64,000 nt of DNA, from the NCBI GenBank assembly GCA_029959085.1, contig JARWIR010000012.1, positions 25,774,590-25,838,589 on the forward strand, in the 5' to 3' direction. The number at the start of each line of letters is the position of its first letter. The first letter of the stretch is position 1. Origin of the DNA: Nemophila menziesii. Its lineage: Eukaryota; Streptophyta; Magnoliopsida; Boraginales; Hydrophyllaceae. This document shows positions 47,801 through 59,129 of this stretch, piece by piece. The notes below the pieces were generated by a model. That model ran no database searches. It saw nothing but the letters and a program-made list of their open reading frames with translations, and was not told where the DNA came from. Made by a program: the position numbers and the translations under genes.

Positions 47801-48339
47801 CTATTAAATTGGCAAGCGATTGTGTGGCGGCATGGGGAGTGGAATGAGATGGAGGGATCATTAAATCGTCAAAAAGTGAATTAATTAAATGGTCCAAACC
47901 GAATGATAAAATTAAGTTGAATGTCGATGGGAGTTGCGACTTAATGCGGCGCAAAGCGGGTATTGGTGGGCTATTGAGGGGCATGGATGGAGAATATATT
48001 GTGGGTTTTTCGGGGGCTTGTGTGGTGGAGACACCACTTCATTCGGAAACGTTGGCTTTACATTATGGTTTAAAGTGGGTACTAAGTAGGGGAATAAGCG
48101 AGCTACATGTTGAAACCGACTCGAGAGAACTTCACGCGCTAGTGAAGGGCGGTGGTAGTTCTAAAGGTTGGAATTTCCATGTTAGCCGCGATTGTAATGA
48201 AATACTCAAAAGATATCCTGGTATTGAGTTACGATCTGTGTATCGAGAAGCTAACTTATGTGCGGATTTACTTGCAAAGAATGGAGCGGATATGAGCGAA
48301 GGCCCGAGCATTTTCGAAGATCCTCCAGATTTCTTGTAG
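44842..48339 (+). pseudogene. L1-type LINE ORF2: RT, zf-RVT, RNase H; no endonuclease
   Basis: The conserved part starts at RRFRFEAAWCLHKGF (about 44990), just after where the EEP endonuclease would end; the endonuclease is missing, so the copy is 5' truncated. RT motifs in order: NPMKAPGPDGISAAFYQK, FLPGRSTIDNI, KIDLAKAYDKI, GIRQGDPLSPYIF, and FADD at 46315-46326 as the catalytic box. zf-RVT follows: CSICGANEEDISHIFMEC (about 47280). The frame continues through TAA 47638-47640 and TGA 47845-47847 into RNase H: LNVDGSC, SETLALHYGL, VETDSRELHALVKGGG, YREANLCADLLAK. With those two stops the copy is inactive, yet the RT part is open for over 900 codons. The 5' limit of the element is not fixed. 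Confidence 0.9.
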
Positions 48340-48479
48340 GATACATTAACTAGTGATAGGAGTGGTATTGCGCTTCCTAGACTAGTTTTAGACTCTCAAT
48401 GAGAATTGTTAGTTGAGTAAATCAACTTCGGCGTGTCTCTTTATCGCCTCATATGTATGCAAAAAAAAAAAAAAAAAAA
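48340..48479 (+). mobile_element. LINE 3' UTR and polyA tail
   Basis: Short 3' UTR after the RNase H stop, ending ATGTATGC followed by 18-19 A (48461-48479). Confidence 0.8.
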
Positions 48480-49667
48480 TCTTAAAATAAAATATATATA
48501 ATGATCTGATTTATCTCAAGTAAGAGAAAAAAATAAAAGACAATAATAAAAAGCATGCATAAAATTAAATTCAAGAACTTTCACAAAGTCAATTTTTGTT
48601 ATAAATTAAAGTTGAAATCTTTTATCCTTTCAATAATTTCTTAATTTTATATATATATATATATGTATAATTTTTTCTCAATACATCTAATAGGAGTAAT
48701 CATGGTCCAGTTTGGTTCGGTTTATAAAGATGTTGCTATCGAAACAAACAATTTTCATCAGTTTGGTTTTAATGTTTTTCAGTTCGGTACTTCGGTATAT
48801 CTTTTTCGGTTTTCGTATGTGTTTGGTTTGGAAATTGGATAATACTCAAGAACGTCTACATGAAACGTTTTATCATTTAAAATATTTATGCATAAAGTAT
48901 CTGATTTTCATGTTATTGACTGCTGAAGAGAAATTATATTCTTAAAACTAAGATCTTATGCATAAAATTATGAACAACTAGAATATTTCTACAAATTAAC
49001 GTGTATGCTTTAGTTTCAAGATTTTCAATAAACATCTTTTTAGATATATCGACTAATGACTTATGCAAATATATTTTGCACATTTTGACCTTTTGAAGGG
49101 TAGCGCATGATATATGTAATTTTTTTTACTCAATTTACTACCCCTTTTCATGATTATTTTTATAATAAAGAAAAATCAAAGGTATTTTAAGTAATATAGA
49201 AGGGTGATCATTCAAAATCAAAAAATTTGGGACATAAAACAGTTTTTGTATTTTTTGGTCTGATTTTCTGGTTCGGTTTAGTATAGAAAAACCGAACTGG
49301 ATTTTGTTAGTTTTTGATCTTTTCATTTCGGTTTTTTCGCTTTTTGGGGTCGATTTGATTTTTCGGTTTTGTTTAGCTTAGCCTTGACATTTAATGATAA
49401 AGGTATCCAGTTAATTTTCATCTTTTTTCAAACTTTTGCTTCTTGTGTAATTATTACCAAATGAATCGGAATTGATTTTGCACAGATTAATTTGTTGTCG
49501 AATCACGGAATTAAATGCTATTATTGTGTAATTATTACCAAATGAATACCCACTTTCCAGCTTTATTGCCCAACTTATCGGATGAATTTGATTTCACGTG
49601 CGTAGACCTTACACCCAATTACCCAGCGCGTCACTTACACTCCAACCTTCCTCTCCTTCACAACCGT
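48480..49667. other. intergenic, no gene seen
   Basis: AT-rich DNA. TTCGGTTTGG/CGGTTTTC motifs recur at 48705-48830 and 49250-49375, which suggests an old repeat. No coding frame supported. Confidence 0.45.
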
Positions 49668-49675
49668 CCTACTCA

Positions 49676-50263
49676 TAGGGCTGCAAACGAACCGAGCCGA
49701 GCCGAACTTTGGCTTTCTTGAGTTTGTTTGCTAATATTTTAGTGAGCTTGAGCTTGGTTTGAGTTTGATAAGAACCGAGCCGAACCGAACTTTAGCTTTC
49801 TTGAGCTTGGTTTGTTAACTAACGAGCCGAACTCAAACAAACCCTTAGCGAACTCAAACTCGAGCCCTTGGTGAGAGTATCGGTTCATTTGCAGTCGTAG
49901 ATACTAGAAGTATATTTATTAGATATAAAAATAAATATACTTATTAAATATAAAATATTTTATTTACGATTAATTACATATACAAAAGTTTTACGTAGTT
50001 TTGACTTTTTGTGTATTATATTTATAACTTTTAATTGAATATATCTACCAAGCCTATTAACGAGCTCTTACCGAACCCTTACCAATCTGTTCACGAGCTT
50101 AACGAGTCGAGCTTATATAGGTTTGAGTTTGTCTCGTTTAGTAAACGAGCCTGAATTTAAAGCTTGAGCTTGGCTTGTTTAAGTAACGAGCCGAACTCAA
50201 ACAAACTCTTAGCGAACTCAAACTCGAGCCCTTGGTGAGAGTATCGGTTCATTTGCAGCCCTA
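49676..50263. mobile_element. hAT-type MITE, 8-bp duplication, with internal second end
   Basis: 588 bp with termini TAGGGCTGCAAACGAACC and the complement of GGTTCATTTGCAGCCCTA, flanked by perfect CCTACTCA at 49668-49675 and 50264-50271. The right-end segment (ACGAGCCGAACTCAAACAAA to GGTTCATTTGCAG) occurs twice, ending near 49896 and 50258, so one copy sits within or was duplicated in another. Confidence 0.88.
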
Positions 50264-50907
50264 CCTACTCAGCTTTCCACTAACTTCAAATTGATTTAAT
50301 TTCCAGCAGCAACAGATTTGAATTAAACCAAGGAATTAAAAAAAGAAAAAAATATAGGAAATGAAGAAATTCAACTCCGGTCAACTGTGGTCAAACCACC
50401 AGTCAATCTCCGGTCAAACTCCAACCATAGCACCGGAGAGTCATCGGTGATGATGGGGGGGGTCAACTTTGGTCAACGGGAGTCAAAGCTTAGTCAAACT
50501 TTGACTAAAACTTCAAAACCCTAGAGAGAGAAAGAAGAGAGAAGGGAGAGGATTGTGTGTTTTAGGTGCTGTGTGTGTTTTTTTTTCTCTTTTGTGTTCG
50601 GCCTCTTACATGTCATGCCATGTAATCTGCCATGTAGGAGGTGACAAAAGGGTGAAGAGAATAGGGGTGACAAATATCACTACTCTATTAGTTAATGTCA
50701 TAATAATGGCGACAACTAAAGTATAAATCAAGCAGATATTCACATTTAAATCCATTAACAATTGGGAGAACACAAAAAAATGAAAAAAGAATACAAACCA
50801 ACCGTTAAAAATAAAGATGCAAAAATGACATCGTACTCACCTATTGACGTGGACAAACTTTTCGCGAACAAAAGACACGTCCTTAACGATGTGAAATTTG
50901 TAGTCCC

Positions 50908-51380
50908 TTGGACATTATGAAGGATGACGTGAATAAATTAACACCGTGGCAACATGGTGAAGATCTGATCTTTGGAGCATATATAAGCCTTATTCCACAC
51001 TATACGATTATTTTACCAATACTGACCACCATACAAAGCCCCAATTCCAATCCTAATCTTAATTTTAAACTTCACACTTCGATCAAATCAACACCACCAC
51101 CACCACCACCACCACCCACTACATTACTACCAGTCAAGCAACTCAACCAATCACTACTGAAACAACTATCAGCAACCCAACCAACCCCACCTACGAATGA
51201 ACATTCACCAACAATACAGGTAGAATATGGAGGTTGTGAGGCAATGGAATCAATGAGCTATTTTTCACGCCAACAAACGAATTCTTCATACCCAAAGTAA
51301 AAAAATTTGCCAAGCCAAACAAAACTAATGGAGAGTGGGAAGTATTATCACTAGATATATTCGATTTCACAATTAACTAG
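50908..51380 (+). CDS. doubtful small gene or relic
   Basis: A 130-codon frame (50908-51300) contains a Pro-rich run and follows a TATA-like catatataagcc. A different frame at 51255-51380 reads ELFFTPTNEFFIPKVKKFAK to IFDFTIN and a stop, and looks more protein-like. The two overlap in different frames, so this may be a frameshifted relic. No family recognised. Confidence 0.2.
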
Positions 51381-51860
51381 CTAAAGATGATTTAAAAAGA
51401 GATGAGTTGAAGTTGGCATTTCGTTCAGGCCAATCCAAAAAAAAGAAGGATGGTTAACAAAGACAGAGATAAATTTAATTATTCGCTCTGTAATGATTTA
51501 ATTAAAGTCTTCAATGATACAATTGAGAAGAAAAAACTACAAGGGGCTTGCAGGATTGCTTTGGAAGAACAATGATACAATTAGTCTGCAATCTCCAGGG
51601 TTTTAGCAACACCCTGGCGATCTAGACTAGAAGATCTACAATATGGTAGTTGTATTTTGGTCCAATTCCTGTATAACTCTTTGCCAGAGTTCTAAAATAG
51701 AAAAAAAAAACCAGAAAAAACCCCGTAACAATAGAATTTTGAATGGAAAAAAAACTCACCATTGTTGACCGACAAACACTACGACTTTTAAAAAAAATCA
51801 CCGGAGCTAACTGGCCGATGACCATTATAGTGATAATATAAATAATTTTTTTTGATAAGG
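51381..51860. other. intergenic, no gene seen
   Basis: AT-rich; nothing recognised. Confidence 0.45.
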
Positions 51861-51869
51861 TAATATAAA

Positions 51870-53053
51870 GGGTGATTTATTAATAGAGTCCTTAGAGGTT
51901 GGACCATTGCCCATCAGGTCCAACCCAATACAAAAGACTCAATTGACCTCATTTAACCGTTGACTGTCCCTTCAGTTACCATAACAAAATGCGCTGATTT
52001 CATGCAAAAATTATCAGACATCATCATTAATTAAAAAAAAAACCGCCAAAACAAAAATTAAAATCTGAACAACCCACCGTCTACCAAACCTTCAACCCAC
52101 TAAGCCCTAGCCATCATTCGATACACCACCGGAATAATAGAAAATGGCGAGGACGAAGATACCACAACAACCCACCGCCGACGAAGGACATCAAAGAACG
52201 AAGAATGTTTAGAACGAATCATATCAACTATAATATCCTTTATCAGATCAGATGATAGCCGTTGGTTGGCGAATTTTCTTAGCGGTGGGCCGCAGCTATG
52301 GGTCTTGTTTAATGTCTTCAAGTATACTTTATGACTGTCCTTGTCTTTCGATGCGTACACGTACCATTTACACCATCGTATATATAACAAAACAACAGAT
52401 GGGTTAATGGACAAATATGGAGGTGAGTGAAATAATTAGAATATGTTCTGTGTAGAACAATTTTTGCAAATGATGTTGGTGTGTGATATTAATATTGATG
52501 GGTCATTTGACTATAATGGTGGGTTATATATAAACATCGATACAATAATGGTGGTGTATGCTAGTAATACTGATGGGTTGTGTGAACAAACTGGTGGGTT
52601 ACACATAAACATTTAAATAATACCAGTGGTATGTACGTGTGTAATTGGTGGGTTACCTGCATTATATGATGGGTTGTATTTTATATTCGTTTATTATGCA
52701 ACAAATATAAGCTCGTTTTTTTAGAGATAATGCATAACTTACAACTGTTGATTCCGTGTGAATTGCAGCAAGAGTGACAGAGTAAACTCGAGTTTGTGAA
52801 TAGACGAAAGTGTATCTTCATCCGTGGAATACAATATCATATTACTATAACTATTAGCTATTATTAAGGGATATTATTTGATTAGCTATAAAATAGGAAT
52901 CTGTTACTAATTTATATAATATTGTATAATATAAAAGTGACAACTAATAGGGGTATCGATGGTATAATGAAAAAAAAATGGACGTTCATTCATGGGGTGG
53001 AAAACTTCCGGACTCGAGGAATGTTGGGTTTTTGGACTTAATTATATTATCTC
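51870..53053. mobile_element. MULE-like non-autonomous element, copy 3
   Basis: 1184 bp starting GGGTGATTTATTAATAGAGTCC and ending GGACTTAATTATATTATCTC. The ends are imperfect inverted repeats and share GGGTGA...TATCTC with copies 1 and 2. It is flanked by TAATATAAA (51861-51869) and TAATATCAA (53054-53062), 8 of 9 identical. The interior is unrelated to the other copies except for short recurring TGGTGGGTT units at about 52490-52690. No transposase. Confidence 0.72.
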
Positions 53054-53249
53054 TAATATCAATAGTTAATATATATTAATTATAGTAAAATAAAACAAAA
53101 TTTTAAAGACTTCCTTAATAAAATAGGGATCTATAATATATTGATTTTTTAACCATCATTTAGAGATAAATTCTTCCTCTCCCTTTAAACAAACAATATT
53201 AGTTTTAGGCATAAATCAGGAATTATCCCTGATTATACACATATAACCA

Positions 53250-53358
53250 GGCCCATTAACCTTTCTAATCTAATCGGGCTTTTCATTGAGAAATACAATA
53301 ACCCAAGTATAAATAATGCAAAATCAATTTCAAAGTCTCATTTATCCACCTAGGGTTT
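53250..53358 (+). promoter_or_regulatory. site II and telo-box-like motifs upstream of SmG
   Basis: GGCCCAT (53250-53256) fits the site II/TCP-binding class and TAGGGTTT (53351-53358) is the complement of the telo-box AAACCCTA. The pair is common in promoters of plant ribosomal and RNA-processing genes (established pattern). They lie 51-160 bp before the SmG ATG. Confidence 0.5.
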
Positions 53359-53408
53359 TGGAGACCGTTACACCACTCTCTCTGCAGCCTACTCTCTAGA
53401 TTTTGAAA

Positions 53409-54621
53409 ATGAGCAGATCAGGCCAGCCTCCAGATCTTAAAAAGTGAGTTTTAATTTCTCTTTCCCCCATCTGTTTATCTGAAAATGATATGCGATTAAT
53501 TATTTTTCTATTTTTTTTATTACAGGTACATGGACAAGAAGCTACAGAGTAAGCACTAATTTTCACCCTTTTTCTGATTTCTTTTGTGTTGTAGTTGTAG
53601 TTTTGAATTTAAAGTGAGGTCAATTAAAATGCTAAAAAATCATAAACGATTGGTATAAAATATTTTGAGTTCTTATTATACTTTTAATTAGATGTTAATA
53701 TTCTGTCATGATGATAGGTTACTATGGATTCGGCCTAGCTAGGTCTTGATTATGAATTTAGAGGTAGAGATTGAATATTCTGCTTTCAATTTTTTATCTC
53801 TTTTATAATTCCCCATCTGTTCATTATATTCCATTTGTTTTTCATTATTTGGAACACTTTTTGCTGAATTATACGGAATGCGATCTATTGGGGAGTTTAG
53901 ATTGCTGTAAGGGAAGGATTTATGCCCCCAAATTTTATTTTTAAATACATTTCTGTAAATGACATGAAACTAACAGAATTTCTATGAGTATAAGTCAGAA
54001 TTAGCTTGTTTATTAAAGCACTATAAATTAAAGGTTGGATATTATAGTAAGTGGTTTTGAGTTATATATATATAGGTGAATGAGTATCCTGCACCCAAAA
54101 AGAAGAAAATCAAATATAATCTCTTGAAACTATACTTTGTGTATAATTTTCCACCAGGTTTTGATGATCATATTTGTTTGAATTGTATTGCAGTTAAGTT
54201 GAATGCTAATCGAACAGTGATTGGAGTACTCCGTGGTTTTGATCAGTTTATGAATTTGGTGATAGACAACACTGTGGAAGTTAATGGCAAAGAGAATACT
54301 GATATAGGAATGGTGGTAAGTACTCTTTACCCCCTCAAGTTTGGGGAAAATACTATTAACCCCTATACAAACTTACTAATAGTCTCCTGGTTCAAAATAA
54401 TATATTTATGCTTTGATTTATTTTGTTATTATTTTGTATTATATATTGACATAGCGTGCAATTGATTGAAAAATAGGAATATAGGGGACCTATAGTGCAG
54501 ATAATGAATAATCTAGGGACCTATATTGCAATCAATTTCATGTGTTTTTTTGGTAATGCAGGTTATCAGGGGGAATAGCGTGGTAACAGTGGAAGCCTTG
54601 GAACCGGTGGGGAGATCCTAG
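53409..54621 (+). CDS. SmG: small nuclear ribonucleoprotein Sm G
   Basis: Core spliceosomal protein: one of seven Sm proteins that form a ring on the Sm site of U1, U2, U4 and U5 snRNAs. Exons 53409-53443, 53526-53548, 54194-54315 and 54562-54621 have GT/AG junctions and sum to 240 nt, giving 79 aa, the usual SmG length. The protein begins [20 protein letters not shown]. Sm1 contains [16 protein letters not shown] and Sm2 contains [19 protein letters not shown]. The RNA-contact residues of the Sm fold (FDQFMN; IRGN) are intact. No defect is seen, so it is probably a working housekeeping gene. The 129-codon frame at 54076-54465 is only intron read-through across exon 3. Confidence 0.95.
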
Positions 54622-54878
54622 TTGATTGTACATTTGGTATTGGAGGAAATGTAACATTTTATTTTTATTTTGAGAATGAAAATTGTAAAAGTATTGAAAT
54701 TAGTTGTTATGGTTTAGCTCATCGACATTTATGACATGTTCCTTGCTAGCTTCTATTTTACTCTTAGTAATCCATGAAGTTTATGCTTTTATGTGTGAAT
54801 TTATATGGCCAATTAACTAAGAATCAGCCACATTTGAGTATTGGTAATTAACTAAAAATTATAGAAGGTTTGATACTG
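54622..54878. other. SmG 3' region
   Basis: Probable 3' UTR (AAATGTAACATTTTATTTTT) and AT-rich spacer. Confidence 0.4.
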
Positions 54879-54965
54879 TTTTTTTTTTTGTCCGGGCCAG
54901 CTTAGCTTATGGGCACCACGACTCTTCCCATAGGAAATATACAAGCCTCCTCATGCATACTCTAA
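54879..54965 (-). mobile_element. possible SINE 3' end
   Basis: T11 followed by GTCCGGGCCAGCTTAGC and a GCACC-rich stretch resembles, from memory, the tail side of tRNA-derived plant SINEs in minus orientation. The B box was not found, so the copy would be truncated. Confidence 0.35.
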
Positions 54966-55454
54966 ATAGTGATTAAAGATTATCTCGTAAATAGTGTAAG
55001 CATATTTTGTAAGAATCTAAATGAAATATTCTCACACGGGATAGGTGTCTTGTGCATATAATGAGAGGCTTAGAGGTGGAGTAGGTTCTATAAAATGAGT
55101 GTAACGTGACATTAATTAAATTCAACTAGAATTTCTCACCAAACATGTTGTGCAAATGAAAATAATGCAATAGATCTTGACTGAGGAATGGATCTTTTTT
55201 TAACTACAAAATCTCATTGCACTTTTTGCATCTTTTCTTGGTTTGATGGTTTTTTATTATCTAAATATTTTGTAATTTATATTTTATATTATTTTATATT
55301 ATTGCAAATTTATTTTTTCTCTTCTCAATATCTATTAACTTTTTGGTTTTTGAACAACTCTCTCAACTTGTATCTTCTCTTAATCTTGGGTCCAATATTG
55401 CCATTCTTTTTATTTTTTTTGTCATTGGAAACAAAACGTAATACTACAACATAC
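54966..55454. other. intergenic, no gene seen
   Basis: AT-rich; the 92-codon frame at 55188-55466 is Phe/Leu/Ile-rich and looks like chance. Confidence 0.45.
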
Positions 55455-55468
55455 AAAGCTTATTAAGT

Positions 55469-55656
55469 GGGCCATGTTTTAACTTGTTTTGAATGTAATA
55501 GTTAATGTGTAATAGTCTTAGCTTGAGATAGGTATAAAGTTTGGGCCTACTCTCTAGTTTGTTAGAAAGGGGTCTATTAAAGTTTATTGTAAGGATATTG
55601 GATGTTAATCTTTCATTTTAATAAAATTTGATTTAATGATAAAAAAAAAAAAAAAA
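55469..55656 (+). mobile_element. 5'-truncated polyA retroposon, 14-bp duplication
   Basis: 188 bp ending in A-rich tail after TTTAATAAAATTTGATTTAA, between AAAGCTTATTAAGT at 55455-55468 and 55657-55670. The body looks like a LINE or mRNA 3' UTR; no coding sequence is left. Confidence 0.8.
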
Positions 55657-55670
55657 AAAGCTTATTAAGT

Positions 55671-56166
55671 AACCTATTACAAAGCTTATTAAGTAACCTA
55701 TCCGAACTAACAAGTGAGTAATCATTCCAACTGTATATATATCAATCTTGGGTCCAATATTGCCACTCACTCATAAGTATATCTATTGTTATCTCTGATA
55801 AGCCATCATATCCGGTCCTGTGAAAGGCCAAAGAGAGAGGCCATGGCCTTGGGTCTCTCCCCAACTCTTATAATTCTTAGGCCCCCTCTAGAGCGTATGT
55901 TTTTTATTAAAAAAGCTAAATTTTGACCCACTTTAATTTTTAGTTAAAAAAGAAATTTAATTAAGTTATTACTTGTTGATTTTTTTTACGGACATAACTT
56001 GGTGACTAAAAAGAGACTAAGATATCTTTTTCTGTAAACTTTATTTGATTTTTTTTTAATTCTATTTTATTTTATATAACTTGTAACTCTTTTAGGGACC
56101 TATTTTTTGAGGTTTGTCTTGGGCCCCGAAATGTCAAGACCCGCCATGCATTCGGTGAATTTGAGC
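55671..56166. other. intergenic, no gene seen
   Basis: The duplication sequence ACAAAGCTTATTAAGTAACC is repeated once more at about 55679-55698. The rest is AT-rich. Confidence 0.45.
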
Positions 56167-56182
56167 AGTGTCTAACGAGTCT

Positions 56183-56224
56183 TTTTTTATTTTTTTATTT
56201 TTATTTTTTATTTTTTTTGTCAAA
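56183..56224 (-). mobile_element. tail-only retroposition scar, 42 bp
   Basis: Perfect 16-bp duplications AGTGTCTAACGAGTCT at 56167-56182 and 56225-56240 enclose a T-rich stretch ending gtcaaa. The minus strand reads TTTGAC followed by A8 and TAAAA-type repeats. Confidence 0.83.
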
Positions 56225-56240
56225 AGTGTCTAACGAGTCT

Positions 56241-57600
56241 CGTGATCCAGTTTATACCGTATTTGTCTTGTGATACACAATTACACACGTTTCAACATAA
56301 AATTTCAGTTTGAAGCAAAATATTCTTACATTGCCCAAACAAGGTTAGTAGTTGTTTAGTAAGACGTAATACGTTTATGGACACGAGCAAAAGTATTTGC
56401 ACGATGCACAAAAGAAGATGAAAGGATAAATGATGAAGTAGAAGCCTCACCTTCCACTACTACCTTTACTTGAAACAAACTCTACTCAAAATCCTCAAAA
56501 AAGCATTAATCAATTCACCGTTTATTTTACATTTATCTTCATGTAATCTTCCTACTCTACCAACTTGACATTTGAGTGGTCATAAAGATACCAAAACCTT
56601 CACCAAACTTTGCACTCCTTTGTTTCTTCTAAGATTAAAAAAAGATCTTCATTTTATTATCTGGACTGTCAAAATTGTAGGGTGTGGGGAGTTTCATCTA
56701 GCTTGAACTCTTACTGAACTAAATATTAGATTTTAGCCTCTTTACATGTACGATTCATTTCTCTTGTTAGGTTCTAAATTAATGTTTTGTTCGACTTATT
56801 TTACAATCAACTCGTAATCTCACATGTTTATCAGAGATTAGACGAGAAATTTATTTTAAACTATAATCCTCACTGAACTATAAATTAACCCAAAAAATAA
56901 AAAATAAAATACGTCCTACAATCCTCCGAATCCTAACTGTTGTAACTTCTAGTTATCCTATATGGTAAATTTTTAAATTCAACCCTTTGTACATGTATGA
57001 TTTAATTCAATTTATTTCTCTTGTTATGTTCTAAATCAATGTTTTGTCCAATTTATTTTATCATCAACTCGCAATCTCACATGCTTGTCAGAGATTAGAT
57101 GAAAATTTTATTTTAGCCGGATAGGAAACAAATAAAGGATATTGACTTTGAACATACTTTGAAAAATAAGTGACAGACTATCTTAATTCAATACCATTTA
57201 AATAAATTATGTTTCTATTTAGAGAGTAGACATGTATGGAATTTCAGAAATTATCCATCCACAGGGGTGTATATAGGGGGAGGGACAGTTGAAAATGCCA
57301 TATTCACGGATCCTATAATATGCAATACGAATTAGCCAAATTCTGATTTAGGAAAATATCATTTTATTTAAAGAAATTAACCTTAAATCTTTTTTTGGTG
57401 CGATACACTACCCCCATTCACCACTCAGTCTTTTAAGCGAAAAATTCTAGAACTGCCATGTCCATCCCTTAAGCTACAAGCTAAATACCATATTGATAAT
57501 GATTGGTTACACCAAGAATCACTTTCACATCAAAACGATGATACCATTATCATATATCACTAAGATTGCTACTCATTACTCTATTCATTTGTAGCTTTAT
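56241..57600. other. intergenic, RopGAP upstream region
   Basis: AT-rich. AGGTTCTAAATTAATGTTTTGT and neighbouring sequence at 56765-56860 recurs in diverged form at 57020-57110, an old duplication of about 90 bp. No gene. A GA-rich leader (57625-57660) precedes the RopGAP. Confidence 0.45.
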
Positions 57601-57740
57601 ACAGTAGATATACACTAGTACAAGAAGAGTAGAAGAGAGAGACGTTTAGAGAGAGAAAAGAACCAAGTTGTCTCTTTCACAAGTTTTTGTTACTAGTTTT
57701 TAACAGAAATCTCGTAAAGAGGAGCTCTCAAGCTTCAACA

Positions 57741-59129
57741 ATGGATATTAGTTGGCCAACTAATGTCCGCCATGTTGCTCATGTCACCTTTGATCGATTC
57801 AACGGCTTTCTTGGTCTCCCTGCTGAGTTTGAACCGGATGTTCCGAGAAATCCTCTTAGTGCAAGGTCACAGATCGTTCCAAGTGATAATAGTAGTAAAA
57901 TGATCGTGGGATTAATATATCTTTATGTTGTTTTTGTGTAGTATACGAGTTTTCGGAGTTTCAACAGATTCAATGCAGCTTTCTTTTGATTCCCGAGGCA
58001 ATAGTGTTCCTACAATTCTTCTGCTGATGCAAACTCGTTTGTACTCTCAAGGTGGTTTGCAGGTATAGTGCAATTTTTGTATAATATACGGACCTATAGT
58101 GCAATAACCTTTTGCCTGGGTAATATTTTGTAGTCAATAGTAATTAATGAATTTTGTGTTCCAATATGTAGGCAGAAGGTATCTTCAGAATAAATGCCGG
58201 GAATGGACAAGAAGAGTTTGTTAGAGAACAATTAAATCATGGATTAGTACCTGATGATATTGATGTTCATTCTTTAGCTGGTCTCATTAAGGTAATGCTT
58301 AACAATCAATGATTTTTCGTATCCATTTGAGATTTCGAGGTTCCAGGATTGTTCTAGAGATACCCTTTGTTATATCATAGACCCGAAATTCTATAATAGA
58401 TTCTTGATTCTCTCAATTCTCGCTATAAGTTCTGATTTATTTTTGAGTTTATTGAACAACAATTCCCTATATTGATTTTTTGGCGCGACAATGTAGGCTT
58501 GGTTTAGGGAATTACCACGAGGGATATTGGACACACTATCTGCAGAAGAGGTTATGAAGGCAAAAACAGAAGAAGAGTGTGCGCAGCTTGTGAAGCTTCT
58601 TCCCTCAACAGAGTCTTCTCTATTAGACTGGGCTATAAACCTAATGGCAGATGTAGCTCAATTTGAACATTTCAACAAAATGAATGCTCGAAATATCGCT
58701 ATGGTTTTTGCACCAAATATGACTCAGATGGCAGATCCTTTGACTGCACTTATGTATGCAGTCCAGGTTATGAATTTTCTCAAGACACTAATTGAGAAAA
58801 CGTTAAGGGAACGAGAAAACTATGTAGGGAACCAAGATTTTGTAGCCAAAGATAATGCTCGTCATGGTTGTCGCACCTCAATGGAGAATATCCTTCTTAA
58901 ACTAAAGGGCGATGAATTTCCCAACAAGAATATTAATGGTGATGTTATAACTAGGAGTCGAAGAGCTTATTCAAAGAATGTTAGGACTAACATTGTGCAA
59001 TCAAGTGAATCGAATAACAAGAAAAGAAACGAATTGATTGATCGATTTAAAACCCGTGGAGGTTGGAATACAGAAACGAGGCGGGATATTCGACTCATTA
59101 ATCGATTGATAGAGAGGGTGGAAGCCTAG
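57741..59129 (+). CDS. Rop GTPase-activating protein (CRIB + RhoGAP), short form
   Basis: Switches off ROP/RAC small GTPases, which set cell polarity and signalling at the plasma membrane. Exons 57741-57894, 57950-58062, 58172-58291 and 58497-59129 sum to 1020 nt (339 aa). CRIB comes first: ISWPTNVRHVAHVTFDRFNG at residues 3-22. RhoGAP follows: GIFRIN with the arginine finger at about residue 95, VHSLAGLIKAWFRELPRG, and KMNARNIAMVFAPNMTQMAD near 190-210. Most plant RopGAPs carry about 100 residues before CRIB; none are seen upstream here, where in-frame codons soon meet a stop. Intron 1 would be only 55 nt, unusually short. The C-terminal tail is basic. Either a true short isoform or a 5'-damaged copy. 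Confidence 0.85.

Noticed and set aside
54076..54465. 129-codon frame over SmG exon 3
   Set aside because: Continuation of exon 3 into both introns; splice sites and total length support the four-exon SmG model.
55188..55466. 92-codon hydrophobic frame
   Set aside because: T-rich DNA always yields Phe/Leu frames; no start context or homology.
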